This document shows positions 47,023-57,646 of a stretch of 64,000 bases of DNA, one piece after another. The stretch spans positions 434,001 through 498,000 of the forward strand of contig NZ_JAOEAL010000001.1 of NCBI RefSeq assembly GCF_029835735.1, in the 5' to 3' direction. A program made the translations under genes and the position numbers. The stretch's first letter is position 1. The number at the start of each line of letters is the position of its first letter. Below the pieces are notes generated by a model. That model did no database searches. It saw only the letters and a program-made list of their open reading frames with translations, and had not been told where the DNA came from. The DNA is from Shewanella sp. GD04112 (GTDB taxonomy: Bacteria > Pseudomonadota > Gammaproteobacteria > Enterobacterales > Shewanellaceae).

Positions 47023-47559
47023 TTAGTTTAAAATCTCGACTAAATCTTTTTCGAGCGAGACGGTTGGACGTTCAACGATACGGCCAATTTCTTTACCCTG
47101 TTGTAGCACGATAAAGGTAGGAATACGTTTAAATTCGTATTTTGCCGCCAGTCCTTCAGGATCTTGTTTGCTGCGATCAACCCCAATATAAGTCACTTTG
47201 ATATTGGGGTTAGCCACTTCTTCCATAATGCGAATAAAGCGTGGTGTTTCGCGATGGCAGTCTGGGCACCAAGTGCCGATGATGACCACGATTTCGGTTG
47301 GCTCAGCGATATTTTTAAGAGGGGCTAAGGATGCGGTATCCACCTGATAGCTCTTGTAGCCCTCAGCAAACTCATTGAGATCTTTTACTAAATGTTGCGC
47401 TTCAACTACACCGGTTAAAATCACTTCTTGTTTCTCCTCGCTGCAGGTGGCAATCAAGCCCTGTTGTTGCTCTTCAAAGCCACAGCCGCCATTTGCTAGT
47501 ACTTGGCAACTAAAAAATAACGCGGTTGTGGCGAGTAATGCTTTAACGTTATTGTGCAT
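47023..47559 (-). CDS. Periplasmic thioredoxin-family protein
   Basis: 178 residues from the ATG at 47559 (GAGGG upstream). A signal peptide (VKALLATTALFFSCQVLA) is followed by a thioredoxin domain with the redox motif C-P-D-C in IIGTWCPDCHRETPRF and cis-proline in KRIPTFIVLQQG. The extra cysteines just after the signal peptide (NGGCGFEEQQQGLIATC) may form their own disulfide. Presumed periplasmic thiol-disulfide reductase; target unknown. Could equally be called TlpA-like. Confidence 0.85.
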   Translation of the reverse strand: MHNNVKALLATTALFFSCQVLANGGCGFEEQQQGLIATCSEEKQEVILTGVVEAQHLVKDLNEFAEGYKSYQVDTASLAPLKNIAEPTEIVVIIGTWCPDCHRETPRFIRIMEEVANPNIKVTYIGVDRSKQDPEGLAAKYEFKRIPTFIVLQQGKEIGRIVERPTVSLEKDLVEILN

Positions 47560-47706
47560 GATATGCCCTCGAAATCGAAGAAGAATAATGAGTTTGCATT
47601 CAAACACTAATTTGCGCTTTCTAAAAGTTGCGGATGAATTTGCTGCAACCCAGATCACGTAACGCTAATGTAAAACCTAAATCTTGCCTGCAAAATAGCG
47701 GTTTTG

Positions 47707-48105
47707 TTACTCGGTTTGGGCTAATAATTTACTAAGGATCGGTTTATTGGCTTCTGGGAAGTCGTAATGGCTTAGCTCATGTTTATTGACCCAAGCAATC
47801 TGTTGCCCTTCAAGCCCTTGCGCCTCTCCCGTAAATTCACTGACAGTGTGAATATCGAGTAACACTTGTTTATCGGGATAATCGTAGCTTAGCGCCATAA
47901 AAGGCTCGCTTGCGCTGACGATTAGCGCGACTTCCTCTTTTAGCTCACGAATTAAGGCTTGGGTGACGGTTTCGCCCTGTTCGACTTTGCCTCCTGGAAA
48001 TTCCCACTTACCGCCTTGATGTAAATGCTCGGGGCGCTTAGCGAGTAGGATTTGCCCGTTAGGGTTGAGGATAATGCCGACGGCAACATGAATGCGTTTT
48101 GTCAT
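47707..48105 (-). CDS. mutT: 8-oxo-dGTP diphosphatase MutT
   Basis: 132 residues, close to the 129 of E. coli MutT. The Nudix box is complete: GKVEQGETVTQALIRELKEEVAL (G-x5-E-x7-REL-x-EE). Removes 8-oxo-dGTP from the nucleotide pool to prevent A:T to C:G changes. Begins with the usual IHVAVGIILNPNGQILLAKRP. Lies after yacG with a short gap, in line with mutT-yacG-zapD-coaE-pil order. Confidence 0.95.
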   Translation of the reverse strand: MTKRIHVAVGIILNPNGQILLAKRPEHLHQGGKWEFPGGKVEQGETVTQALIRELKEEVALIVSASEPFMALSYDYPDKQVLLDIHTVSEFTGEAQGLEGQQIAWVNKHELSHYDFPEANKPILSKLLAQTE

Positions 48106-48139
48106 AAAATTCTGCTTATAAAGGGCTGATTATTGAGTA

Positions 48140-48349
48140 TTACTCTTTGAAAAAGCTTTCTTCGTCGTAACCGAGTTCATCTAATGCGTCGAGGTCAAAC
48201 TCAGATTTGACTGGAATAGCATGTTTTTCGGAGGCCCAATCGCCGAGGTCAATCATCTTGCAGCGCTCGCTACAAAAAGGTTTGAATTCCGATTGAGGAA
48301 CCCATTCTACTGGGGTTTTGCAAATTGGACAGTTGACGGTTAACGGCAT
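48140..48349 (-). CDS. yacG: DNA gyrase inhibitor YacG
   Basis: 69 residues from the ATG at 48349 (AGGAGAA upstream). Zinc-binding Cys4: [10 protein letters not shown] and [16 protein letters not shown], the whole family core. YacG binds GyrB and protects against gyrase poisons in E. coli. The acidic C terminus is [15 protein letters not shown]. Same strand and cluster as zapD and coaE. Confidence 0.95.
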   Translation of the reverse strand: MPLTVNCPICKTPVEWVPQSEFKPFCSERCKMIDLGDWASEKHAIPVKSEFDLDALDELGYDEESFFKE

Positions 48350-48471
48350 AATAGACTTCTCCTTAGCAGTCGACTGAAATAACAAGGGAATCGCTGAGTA
48401 TCAAAAGTATGCCAGTAGGCAAATTTTGGCCTTAACTCGGCAGCAGCTTAGAGGTCGTTAGTGTAAAGGCT

Positions 48472-49206
48472 TCAGGCACAGGTCGCTAGTAGGAATTCGA
48501 TGCTGCGGTCGGAGTGACGCTGCTGGTCGAATTGGACAAAGTGGATGGCGTAGCGATTGCGATGACCACTGATGGTGGGGTAGCAGCCTTGGGCGGCATC
48601 GACTTTTACTCGCACTAACGAGAGCGCTTGAGCACTATCACCTTGGTAAAAACCGGCATGGGCGGTGGCGTTATCGAAATGGGCGGTACTGCGAGTTAAC
48701 TGAAGCAAGAGCATGATGGGAGTGAGAAGGGGATCAAAATGGCTGATCCAAGCTTGGTAATCTTGTTGTCTTTCTTCCCAAGGTTTGGCGAGCCAAAAAT
48801 GCAGCTGGGGAAGGTCGAAGTTACAGCAGGCGCCCGGCATACCAAAACGCTGTCGCAGAGCCGATAAAAAACGGTCTTGTTTGAGTTGGCTGCCGCAGCG
48901 CTCGGGACGCTGTAGTGGCTCTCTGGCTTGCATTAATGCTTGAATGTAAAACTCAATCTGTTCGCTATCGACATGCTCGAGCTCTTGCCATTTGCTTAGT
49001 TGTAGCAGATTGCGTTCGATATCTTTAAGGACTTCATTGCGATAGTCGCAACGCTCCGATAATTCGCACAGGGAGAAAAGAGGGTAGAAACATCTATGCT
49101 GGTGGTCGTGATTTAGATTATTACCGAGCTGTTTATTGAGATATTCGAGCCGCAAGTAGCTACGGATTTTCTCATTTAAAGGCTGTTCATAAACTAAGTC
49201 AGTCAT
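48472..49206 (-). CDS. zapD: Cell division protein ZapD (YacF)
   Basis: 244 residues (E. coli ZapD 247). Begins with VYEQPLNEKIRSYLRLEYL, the family start, and contains RCFYPLFSLCELSERCDYR and FWLAKPWEERQQDYQAWI. ZapD cross-links FtsZ filaments at the division ring. Its ATG overlaps coaE by eight bases, showing translational coupling. Confidence 0.95.
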   Translation of the reverse strand: MTDLVYEQPLNEKIRSYLRLEYLNKQLGNNLNHDHQHRCFYPLFSLCELSERCDYRNEVLKDIERNLLQLSKWQELEHVDSEQIEFYIQALMQAREPLQRPERCGSQLKQDRFLSALRQRFGMPGACCNFDLPQLHFWLAKPWEERQQDYQAWISHFDPLLTPIMLLLQLTRSTAHFDNATAHAGFYQGDSAQALSLVRVKVDAAQGCYPTISGHRNRYAIHFVQFDQQRHSDRSIEFLLATCA

Positions 49207-49816
49207 GGGCGTCGTGATTACCGGATAATTGTAAATAGCGCTGGTGCAATGCTTGCACCTCTTGCTTTAGTGTTGATATCTCTCCCTGATTATCAATTAC
49301 GTCGTCTGCTCTGGCGAGCTTGTCACTGCGACTACATTGGCTATTAATGATGTTATTTACCTGAGTAGCATCGACATTATCGCGTTTTACGGTACGACTG
49401 ATTTGCAACTCCGGCGAAATATCCACCACTAAAGTCCGATTGACTAACCTATCTAACCCGTTCTCAAATAGCAAGGGTACAACCATAATTACATAGTCAG
49501 AGGTCGCATTTTCGACTTGTGACAACATTTCTTGGCGGATCATAGGGTGGAGCAACTGATTCAACCATTGGCGCTGTTGTTCATCGCTAAATACCCGCTG
49601 CCGCAGTTGTGCCCGGTCAAGCTCACCTGCTTCAGTTAATACTTCAGTGCCGAAGTGAGCGATAATGGCTTCGAGCCCTTTTGAGTCTTTTGCTACTACT
49701 TCGCGAGCCACGATATCGGCATCGACTAAATCGACACCTTCTTCGGCAAATAAATTGGCAACGGTAGTTTTTCCGCTACCAATGCCACCCGTTAGACCTA
49801 CAACAAACTTGGACAT
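49199..49816 (-). CDS. coaE: Dephospho-CoA kinase
   Basis: 205 residues from the ATG at 49816 (E. coli CoaE 206). Final step of coenzyme A synthesis. P-loop VVGLTGGIGSGKTTVANLFAE, then DADIVAREVV, HPMIRQEM and VPLLFENGL. The coaE-zapD-yacG order beside the pilus genes is conserved in gammaproteobacteria. Confidence 0.97.
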   Translation of the reverse strand: MSKFVVGLTGGIGSGKTTVANLFAEEGVDLVDADIVAREVVAKDSKGLEAIIAHFGTEVLTEAGELDRAQLRQRVFSDEQQRQWLNQLLHPMIRQEMLSQVENATSDYVIMVVPLLFENGLDRLVNRTLVVDISPELQISRTVKRDNVDATQVNNIINSQCSRSDKLARADDVIDNQGEISTLKQEVQALHQRYLQLSGNHDAHD

Positions 49817-49907
49817 AAGATTCCTGTATAGATAAGGCACTTAATCGATTTGGATTATTCTGACCGATATTGAATGCGAACACTGAAGAAAAATACTGAC
49901 AGTGTTT

Positions 49908-50834
49908 CTATAGCGTACTTAGATACCAATCGACTATAGGTTGTCCCCATATTAGGGCTATCCAACCAGCGGCAGCAATATAAGGCCCAAAGGGGATTGG
50001 GTTTGCGAGCTGATTACGTTTGAGCACGATGAGCGTGATGCCGACAAGGGCGCCAACTAAAGAAGACAGTAAAATAACTAGGGGGAGCATTTGCCAGCCT
50101 AGCCATGCGCCAAATACGGCGAGCAGTTTAAAGTCGCCATAGCCCATACCTTCCTTACCAGTGAGTAGCTTAAACAGCCAAAACACCGACCAGAGACTCA
50201 AATAGCCCGCTGCTGCACCGATAACAGCATCGGTTGGAGTGGTAAAGGTCTGGTTGAGGTTAATGAGTAATCCTAGCCATAGGAGTGGAAGGGTCATCTG
50301 GTCTGGCAGTAGCATCTCATCCAGATCGATACTCGTTAATGCAATCAATACGAAGGTTAATATCGCAGCAAACACAAATTGCCAGCTAGGACCAAAATGC
50401 CAAGCGAGTGTTGCAACGAGTAACCCTGTTATTAACTCAATAATCGGATAACGTGAGGAGATTGGTGCATCGCAGGCGGCGCATTTTCCCCTGAGCATTA
50501 ACCAGCCCACAATCGGCAAATTATGCCAAGGTTTGATTGCGGTCTTACATTTAGGGCAGGCAGAACCTGGTACCACTAGATTGTATTTTTCAGGGTAAGT
50601 ATCTATTGGCTTATTGAGCTTTTCGATACCAATCTGCTCTACTACATCTGCATGATATTCCTGTAGATATTGATTGCACTCCAGTTGCCATTCGCGCTTC
50701 ATCATCACCGGAAAGCGGTGAATGACGACATTTAAGAAGCTGCCAATAGTGGCGGCAAACACAAAACTTAATGCAATAAACAGCCAAGGGCTCTGAGCTA
50801 GAGAGTGGCTTAAAAGAGAAATAAAGTCTGACAT
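49908..50834 (-). CDS. pilD: Type IV prepilin peptidase / N-methyltransferase PilD
   Basis: 308 residues and about eight membrane helices. N-terminal methylase part with the zinc pairs C93-x-x-C96 and C118-x-x-C121 (CPKCK, CAACDAP). Catalytic aspartates of the aspartyl peptidase are D172 in SIDLDEMLLPDQ (with D170) and D234 in GMGYGDFKLL. Cleaves and methylates PilA and other pseudopilins at the inner membrane. Last of pilA-B-C-D. Confidence 0.96.
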   Translation of the reverse strand: MSDFISLLSHSLAQSPWLFIALSFVFAATIGSFLNVVIHRFPVMMKREWQLECNQYLQEYHADVVEQIGIEKLNKPIDTYPEKYNLVVPGSACPKCKTAIKPWHNLPIVGWLMLRGKCAACDAPISSRYPIIELITGLLVATLAWHFGPSWQFVFAAILTFVLIALTSIDLDEMLLPDQMTLPLLWLGLLINLNQTFTTPTDAVIGAAAGYLSLWSVFWLFKLLTGKEGMGYGDFKLLAVFGAWLGWQMLPLVILLSSLVGALVGITLIVLKRNQLANPIPFGPYIAAAGWIALIWGQPIVDWYLSTL

Positions 50835-50889
50835 TAGTAGTTCTTATTCTTACTCATTAAATCAGTTAGTTGGATTCACAATGTGAAGC

Positions 50890-52155
50890 TTAACCCACAA
50901 CGTTACCCATTTGGAAAATTGGTAGGTACATGCCGACAATTAAACCTCCGACTAAGGTGCCGATTACGACCATCATAATGGGCTCGATAAGGCTTGATAA
51001 GCCATCCACGGCATCATCAACCTGCATCTCATAAATATTAGCTACTTTATTGAGCATATTATCGAGTGAGCCAGATTCTTCACCAATCATCACCATTTGG
51101 ATCAGCATATCGGGGAAAAGCCCTGTAGTGCGCATGGCGACATTCATTTGCATCCCCGCCATGACTTCTTGGCGTACTTTCAATAGTGCCGATCGATAAA
51201 CCGCGTTGCCAGAGGCTCCAGCCGCTGATTCCATACCATCAATTAAAGGCACCCCTGCCGCAAAGGTAGTGGCTAAGGTACGGGAAAATCGTGCCATGGC
51301 CGCTTTATGTAATATCTCGCCGATAACGGGAATTTTAAGCACAAGCTCGTCTATTCGGTCCCTAAACATTTGCGAATTGCGGTGGGCACGAATAAATGAC
51401 CAAATACTAATAATGATAGCAGCTAAGAAAATATACCAAGAGCTCTGTAAAAAGCGTGAAATACCAATAATGAATTGGGTAAAAGCGGGGAGTTCGGCAC
51501 CAAAGCTTTTAAAAATATCTTCGAATTGGGGGACAACGAATAGTAGTAATAGTGTTGTCACTAATATTGCCACCACTACAACGGCAGCAGGATAAAACAT
51601 TGCTTTTTTAATTTTGGATTTTAAGGCTTCGGCTTTCTCTCTATAGGTTGCAATTCGGTCGAACACTGCATCGAGGGAGCCTGAGTGTTCACCTGCTGCG
51701 ACTAAGTCGACATAGAGATCATCGAAATAGCGTCTATGGGGGCGTAGTGAGTCTGACAATGGAATACCCGATTGTACTTCTGACAATATAGTACCGAGTA
51801 GCTCGCGCATTTTTTGCTTTTCATGGCCACGACCGAGCATTTCTATAGTGGTAACTAAGGGGACACCTGCTGCCAGCATAGTTGCAATTTGGCGGGTCAC
51901 CATGGCGATATCCATAGGTTTGATATCGGGATTTCGAGCGAAAAGAGGAGATGCCTTTTTGCGGACAACTTTAGGATTAACCCCTTGGAGTTTTAGTTGG
52001 CTTTTGACCTCGGCGACACTGGCGCCTTTTAATTCGCCACCGGTTTTTTTACCGTCGCGGTTTAAGCCTTTCCATTCAAAGGTATAGATCTTAGGTTGGC
52101 TTTTTTGCTCGTTCTTTTTGGCACGAGGCTTTTTTACTGTCGTTGCCGTCGCCAT
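50890..52155 (-). CDS. pilC: Type IV pilus inner-membrane platform protein PilC
   Basis: 421 residues with two T2SS-F domains. First domain: DIAMVTRQIATMLAAGVPLVTTIEML, VQSGIPLSDSLRPHRRYF, AAGEHSGSLDAVF. Second domain: MARFSRTLATTFAAGVPLIDGM, MQMNVAMRTTGLFPDMLIQMVMIGEESGSL. Three membrane helices. Transfers PilB's rotation to the growing pilus. The N-terminal basic stretch is typical of PilC. Confidence 0.96.
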   Translation of the reverse strand: MATATTVKKPRAKKNEQKSQPKIYTFEWKGLNRDGKKTGGELKGASVAEVKSQLKLQGVNPKVVRKKASPLFARNPDIKPMDIAMVTRQIATMLAAGVPLVTTIEMLGRGHEKQKMRELLGTILSEVQSGIPLSDSLRPHRRYFDDLYVDLVAAGEHSGSLDAVFDRIATYREKAEALKSKIKKAMFYPAAVVVVAILVTTLLLLFVVPQFEDIFKSFGAELPAFTQFIIGISRFLQSSWYIFLAAIIISIWSFIRAHRNSQMFRDRIDELVLKIPVIGEILHKAAMARFSRTLATTFAAGVPLIDGMESAAGASGNAVYRSALLKVRQEVMAGMQMNVAMRTTGLFPDMLIQMVMIGEESGSLDNMLNKVANIYEMQVDDAVDGLSSLIEPIMMVVIGTLVGGLIVGMYLPIFQMGNVVG

Positions 52156-52284
52156 AGATAGTCCCTATTAGGCATTAATTAGCTATAAGTTTATTGTCAC
52201 TAGATTAGTATATATAGCGAAACAAAAAGTGGTTATATAAAACCGTTAAGCGAGCTATGTAGCGTAGCCTAAAAACTATGTGTT

Positions 52285-53994
52285 TTAAAAACTGGTGACT
52301 CGGTTTACTTCGGCAACACTGGTAACCCCTTGGATAACTTTAAGTAGGCCTGATTGACGAAGGTCACGCATCCCCTGTGCTTTGGCTTGCTCGGCAATTT
52401 GTAATGAATTGCCGCCTTCCATAATAGTGCGGGCGATTTCATCGGACATTTTCATCACTTCGTAAATACCGACCCGTCCTTTATACCCGCCAGAACAATG
52501 CTCACAGCCCACAGGCTTGTAAGTGGTAAAGCCCTGGGTTATTTGCTGTTCAGTAAACCCTAGACGCTGTAATTCATGCTCGGGAATATGCTCTGCCTCC
52601 TTACATTCAGGGCAAAGTCGCCGAGCAAGTCGTTGAGCAATAATAAGATTAACAGAGCTGGCGATATTATAGCCGGGTACACCCATATTTATTAAACGGG
52701 TTAAGGTTTCCGCCGCCGAGTTTGTGTGTAAGGTTGATAATACTAAGTGGCCAGTTTGTGCAGCTTTAATGGCAATTTCGGCGGTCTCAAGGTCGCGGAT
52801 TTCCCCTACCATAACGACATCAGGGTCTTGACGCAAAAAGGAACGTAGCGCTGAAGCAAAGGTTAAACCTGCTTTTAAATTAATATGAACTTGGTTTACA
52901 CCTTCAAGGTTAATTTCAACCGGGTCTTCGGCGGTAGAGATATTACGCTCGGCAGTATTGAGGATATTTAAGCCCGTATAGAGTGAAACGGTTTTACCTG
53001 AGCCTGTTGGGCCTGTTACCAAAATCATTCCTTGGGGTTTTGCCAGCATCTCAAGGTAGAGCTTTTCTTGGTCGGGCTCATATCCTAGTTTTTCAATGCC
53101 GAGCTGTGCGGAAGAGGAGTCTAATATCCGCATTACGATTTTTTCGCCCCAAAGCGTCGGTAATGTACTTACCCGAAAGTCGATTGACTTAGTGCGGGAT
53201 AGTTTCATTTTAATCCGCCCATCCTGAGGGACGCGGCGCTCGGCAATATCGAGTTTCGACATTACTTTTAAACGAGCAGAAAGACGCCCTGCTAGGCTAA
53301 TGGGCGGTTCGGAGACTTCATGCAAAATACCGTCGATACGAAAACGGATACGATAGCGTTTTTCATAGGGCTCAAAATGCAAGTCAGAAGCCCCTTTACG
53401 AATGGCGTCTGTAAGGATCTTATTAATGTAAATAACAATAGGCGCATCATCACTGCCATCACCAGTATTCTCCTCTGGGCGCTTATCGGTATCGGTAATC
53501 TCAATACCCGCTAAAGCAGCTTCGTCCATACCGCCTAGATCTAAACCAGTGATATCTTCTTCTAATACCTTTTCAAGGGCTCTAGCGAGCTTATCTTCTT
53601 CAACCAGAATAGCTTCGGCATGCAGTCCTGCACTAAATTGAAACTCTTCGAGGGCGGCAATATTGGTTGGATCTGAGGTGGCTATATAGAGGCGATTACC
53701 GCGTTTAAACAGGGGCAAGCAGCGATGTTTTTCTATGAGTTTTTTATTAATAAATTCTTCGGGGATGGCACTGATATCAAATTCAGCTAAATCGAGCAGC
53801 GGGGTGCCATATTCCTCATAACACAGCTCGGCAATGCTGCGGGCAGAAATTAGCTTGGTTTGAACTAAGGTCGAAACTAAGGCTTGTTTAGATTGTCTAG
53901 ATTTAGCGATAGCGCTAGCTATCTGCTCTTCATTCAGCAGACCTTTACGAATAAAAAGAGTGGATAAACCTAGATGAAGACCTGTGGTTGGCAT
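52285..53994 (-). CDS. pilB: Type IV pilus assembly ATPase PilB
   Basis: 569 residues from the ATG at 53994 (an upstream in-frame extension would run into pilA). N-terminal MshEN-type domain, then the GspE ATPase core: Walker A GPTGSGKT at 328-335, Walker B region [19 protein letters not shown], the His box [13 protein letters not shown] zinc tetracysteine, CPECKE and CEHCSGG, follows. Hexameric motor powering pilus extension. Confidence 0.96.
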   Translation of the reverse strand: MPTTGLHLGLSTLFIRKGLLNEEQIASAIAKSRQSKQALVSTLVQTKLISARSIAELCYEEYGTPLLDLAEFDISAIPEEFINKKLIEKHRCLPLFKRGNRLYIATSDPTNIAALEEFQFSAGLHAEAILVEEDKLARALEKVLEEDITGLDLGGMDEAALAGIEITDTDKRPEENTGDGSDDAPIVIYINKILTDAIRKGASDLHFEPYEKRYRIRFRIDGILHEVSEPPISLAGRLSARLKVMSKLDIAERRVPQDGRIKMKLSRTKSIDFRVSTLPTLWGEKIVMRILDSSSAQLGIEKLGYEPDQEKLYLEMLAKPQGMILVTGPTGSGKTVSLYTGLNILNTAERNISTAEDPVEINLEGVNQVHINLKAGLTFASALRSFLRQDPDVVMVGEIRDLETAEIAIKAAQTGHLVLSTLHTNSAAETLTRLINMGVPGYNIASSVNLIIAQRLARRLCPECKEAEHIPEHELQRLGFTEQQITQGFTTYKPVGCEHCSGGYKGRVGIYEVMKMSDEIARTIMEGGNSLQIAEQAKAQGMRDLRQSGLLKVIQGVTSVAEVNRVTSF

Positions 53995-54009
53995 TTTTAA
54001 CCTAAAATA

Positions 54010-54032
54010 TTCGGGAGCGTGATGCTCCCGAA
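54010..54032 (-). terminator. Intercistronic hairpin between pilA and pilB
   Basis: TTCGGGAGC pairs with GCTCCCGAA around a 5-base loop, with TATTTT after it on the minus strand. Likely partial terminator giving more pilA than pilB transcript. Confidence 0.65.
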
Positions 54033-54041
54033 CTGGATTTA

Positions 54042-54530
54042 TTAACAAAGACCAGCAACTTTGCAACTACCTGAGGCAGCCCAAGTGATTGAATTGTTAG
54101 CAGGAGTACCTGTAAGGATATAAGTGTATGATTGGGTGCCGTCACCAAACGTTGGCTCAGAAGTAACAGTGATAGTATAAGGCCCAGCAGGATTTGGGAT
54201 TTGGTTGGGTGGAGTGTTTACAGTATCGGATGGATCATCCATCAAAGCAGCATCAATATCTACACTTGCAACTGAAGGTGCCGCAGCCCAATTAGTTGAA
54301 GATTCATCTAACTGTTCACAGCCACCGCCCGTCTGATAGCAAACATCAACAGCTGTTTTAGCGGGAGTAGCTGCAAGTACTACCTCGCTAAATTTTGCTC
54401 GTTGAGTATATGTTTTGTAGGCAGGTAATGCGATTGCAGCCAAAATACCGATAATGGCAACTACAATCATTAACTCGATCAAGGTGAAACCCTGAGCTTG
54501 CTTGTTTAAACCTTTATTCATTGCTTTCAT
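54042..54530 (-). CDS. pilA: Type IV major pilin PilA
   Basis: 162 residues. Class IVa prepilin leader of 14 residues ending in G14, followed by [20 protein letters not shown] with the essential E at mature position +5. Two cysteines at the C terminus (GSCKVAGLC) form the short D-region loop, and an internal pair (CYQTGGGC) may make another. Processed by PilD, polymerised by PilB/PilC. First gene of the cluster. Confidence 0.96.
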   Translation of the reverse strand: MKAMNKGLNKQAQGFTLIELMIVVAIIGILAAIALPAYKTYTQRAKFSEVVLAATPAKTAVDVCYQTGGGCEQLDESSTNWAAAPSVASVDIDAALMDDPSDTVNTPPNQIPNPAGPYTITVTSEPTFGDGTQSYTYILTGTPANNSITWAASGSCKVAGLC

Positions 54531-54560
54531 TTCTTTCTCCAGCTTACGCAGTATTAATTA

Positions 54561-54574
54561 ACAAGTTAACTTGT
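54561..54574. promoter_or_regulatory. 14-bp perfect palindrome in the pilA leader
   Basis: ACAAGTTAACTTGT lies about 30 bases upstream of the pilA start; may be an operator. Confidence 0.4.
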
Positions 54575-54585
54575 AGTCACCCAAT

Positions 54586-54626
54586 GATAAGTAAAAATGT
54601 TTATTTTACAGTCACTTTTACTTATC
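54586..54626. promoter_or_regulatory. 11-bp inverted repeat upstream of pilA
   Basis: GATAAGTAAAA and TTTTACTTATC, perfect arms with a 19-base spacer, 56-96 bases upstream of pilA. Candidate regulator site or RNA hairpin; not matched to a known motif. Confidence 0.45.
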
Positions 54627-55740
54627 TGTTTTACTTTTTAGCTTTAGTCACTGTGGACAGTGCTTACAACCGTTAAGCCTATACTATGTTGGCTGATAAA
54701 TCGATTCAAACTGTAACAATTTACCAACATACCATCTTGTATAGGCGATCGTTTGATGTATCGTCAAATATTTTGCTGTTTAAGGTTATTAACAATGTGT
54801 TCTTTAAATGTGGCTAATCTGCTATTGAGGTCGCAAGCCGCACCAAATTACACTGATTTCTTGCTCTGGTTTCGCGCATAAAGGGTTCAATTTGCCCAAA
54901 ACAATCTCACCCGTAACAGACATACCTAACTCGCTATATCTAACTCTTTTTGGCTCTTTTTGGCTCTTTTGGCAAGAAGCTATGTGTCATGAATAAGCAC
55001 TTCACCTATCCCTTGCGCCAATCCTTTGCTGCCTTTCTGTATCCCTTCATGCAGTGAGTGAGATACAAAAATTCCATGTCTTTAGTGTGTCTAGCATGCC
55101 GCTATTTCCACTTCTGTAAAAGTTAGTACAAAGTTAAAAAAAAGGGAACTGCTTTTTGGTGGAAAACACTCATAAAATGATTGTTTTGTCTAAAAAATTG
55201 ACATTAAAACGTATTGCGTTCTAACAAAAAATTGACATCGATACAAATGTTGGCGTTATTTAACTTTGTGTCAAAACTGTGACGTGATTTTAGCGATAAT
55301 TGAGTTAGATGAGGTTTGGCGATAAACGCATTAGTTTTTAGTACTCTTTGATTGATAAAAAAGGAATGGATATCGTATAAGGTGTTTTAAATCAATTTGT
55401 TGAAGTGTTGTTTTGTTGTATCCAACATCTAGTTCTGGACAGTGTAAGGCTAACACTTTGTCTTTCTTGTTTATAATTTGGCGTAATATTGAAGCTATTT
55501 TAGCCAGTATTTATGAATTAATAGCGAAAGCGGCTAGCTTGTTTCCCCTCAGTGAGCTATATACCCCAAAAAATGGTGGTGTTTTTGTGTTTTAAAAAAT
55601 GCGAAAAACGAAAATATTATAGCCATATGCCGTTTTATAGTTCGAGAAAATAACACGATAAGTGCCGAGAGTGCTTTGAGCAAAATCAATAAAGAAAAGT
55701 CAGTAAAGAATAGCTAAAAACGCTGACAAAACTCGAAGAT
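54627..55740. other. Long AT-rich region without a convincing gene
   Basis: About 1.1 kb between the pilA promoter region and the nadC terminator. The only frame of 60 codons (near 55413-55595) starts on TTG, lacks a ribosome site and has no recognisable family, so I do not call it. Visible structure: three tandem CTCTTTTTGG units (54944-54972) and ATTGACAT twice (near 55198 and 55231), the latter resembling two -35 boxes reading right. It may hold a small RNA, distal pilA control sites or degraded sequence. Confidence 0.5.
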
Positions 55741-55768
55741 AAAAGCGGCTTAGTGTTAAGCCGCTTTT
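55741..55768. terminator. Terminator hairpin downstream of nadC
   Basis: AAAAGCGGCTTA pairs with TAAGCCGCTTTT around a short loop, with U-rich ends on both strands. About 70 bases past the nadC stop. Confidence 0.8.
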
Positions 55769-55841
55769 GGTTGGGATACTCAAAGTTGGATATCTAGTGG
55801 AGCAAAGTGCTACTGATAGCCCAAGCTTGGACCCAATGAGA

Positions 55842-56783
<942 letters not shown>

Positions 56784-56973
56784 TTAGGGCTAAGATTACC
56801 ACCTAGTGCGGGTGATAAAAAGTCACAGGGAGTGGGCCGATTGAGATTATCGTGCTAACTGATGATGGTTTGGGGCGTGGCTGGTTATTTAACCTTTGTC
56901 ATTGAATTGCATATATTCAGTCACTTAATGCTGTTAGAGTAGTGGCATTATGCCTGTAATATAGGAAGAGCTT

Positions 56974-57519
56974 ATGCGCTTTGATGCCGGATGGTTGTCC
57001 TCGGCTCGACGCTGTGAGTCACCGCATTTTAACCGTCGTCCATTTGGGGAAATTAGCCTGTTGGTGATCCACAATATCAGCCTGCCTGCGGGATGCTTTG
57101 GACTTCCCTATATTGATCAATTATTTCAAGGGTGTTTAGATACTGAGGCCGATGAAAGTTTCGCCGATTTAGCGGGGCTGCAAGTGTCAGCACATTTTTT
57201 AATTCGCCGCGATGGTGAATGTGTGCAGTATGTCAGTTGTGAAGATAGAGCTTGGCACGCAGGCGTATCTCGTTATGGCGAAAGGGAAAATTGTAATGAT
57301 TTCTCTATCGGGATCGAGCTTGAAGGCACAGATACTGAGCCCTATACTGCGGCCCAATATCTGCAGCTTACAGAGTTGACTCTAGCCTTATTAGCGCAGT
57401 ATCCGGCATTAACAGCGCAGCGGATTGTGGGGCATTGTGACATTGCACCGATGCGCAAGACGGATCCAGGACCAAGCTTCGACTGGGAAAGGTATTTAAC
57501 AAAGCTTCGCGACTTCTAG
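56974..57519 (+). CDS. ampD: Cytosolic 1,6-anhydro-N-acetylmuramyl-L-alanine amidase AmpD
   Basis: 181 residues, no signal peptide, as expected for AmpD. Zinc ligands and catalytic residues: H33 in VIHNISLP, H154 in IVGHCDIAP and D164 in KTDPGPSFDW, numbered as in E. coli within a residue. Also HAGVSRYGERENCNDFSIGIELEG. Recycles anhydro-muropeptides and so restrains AmpR/beta-lactamase induction. Divergent from nadC, followed by ampE. Confidence 0.97.
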   Translation: MRFDAGWLSSARRCESPHFNRRPFGEISLLVIHNISLPAGCFGLPYIDQLFQGCLDTEADESFADLAGLQVSAHFLIRRDGECVQYVSCEDRAWHAGVSRYGERENCNDFSIGIELEGTDTEPYTAAQYLQLTELTLALLAQYPALTAQRIVGHCDIAPMRKTDPGPSFDWERYLTKLRDF

Positions 57520-57578
57520 AATCTAGGATGTTGCTGCGCAACTGCTAGGACGCTCGCAAGCTCGCTCTAGAATCTAGG
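57515..57578. repeat. Short direct repeats between ampD and ampE
   Basis: TCTAGAATCTAGG occurs at 57515-57527 and 57566-57578; each is itself a nested partial palindrome around TCTAGA. An intercistronic repeat of unknown role. Confidence 0.6.
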
Positions 57579-57646
57579 GCCTAAAAGGGCGAAGCCCGCT
57601 CTGTTTGTTTCTAGCCTGTCCTGCTTTTATACAAGGAGTATTACCG

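Noticed and set aside
54960..54990. Possible sigma-54 promoter (TGACAC ... TTGC on the minus strand) for pilA
   Set aside because: Spacing between the two elements is too long and it lies more than 400 bases from pilA.
55413..55595. 60-codon frame in the pilA-nadC region
   Set aside because: TTG start, no ribosome site, no recognisable family; likely chance in AT-rich DNA.
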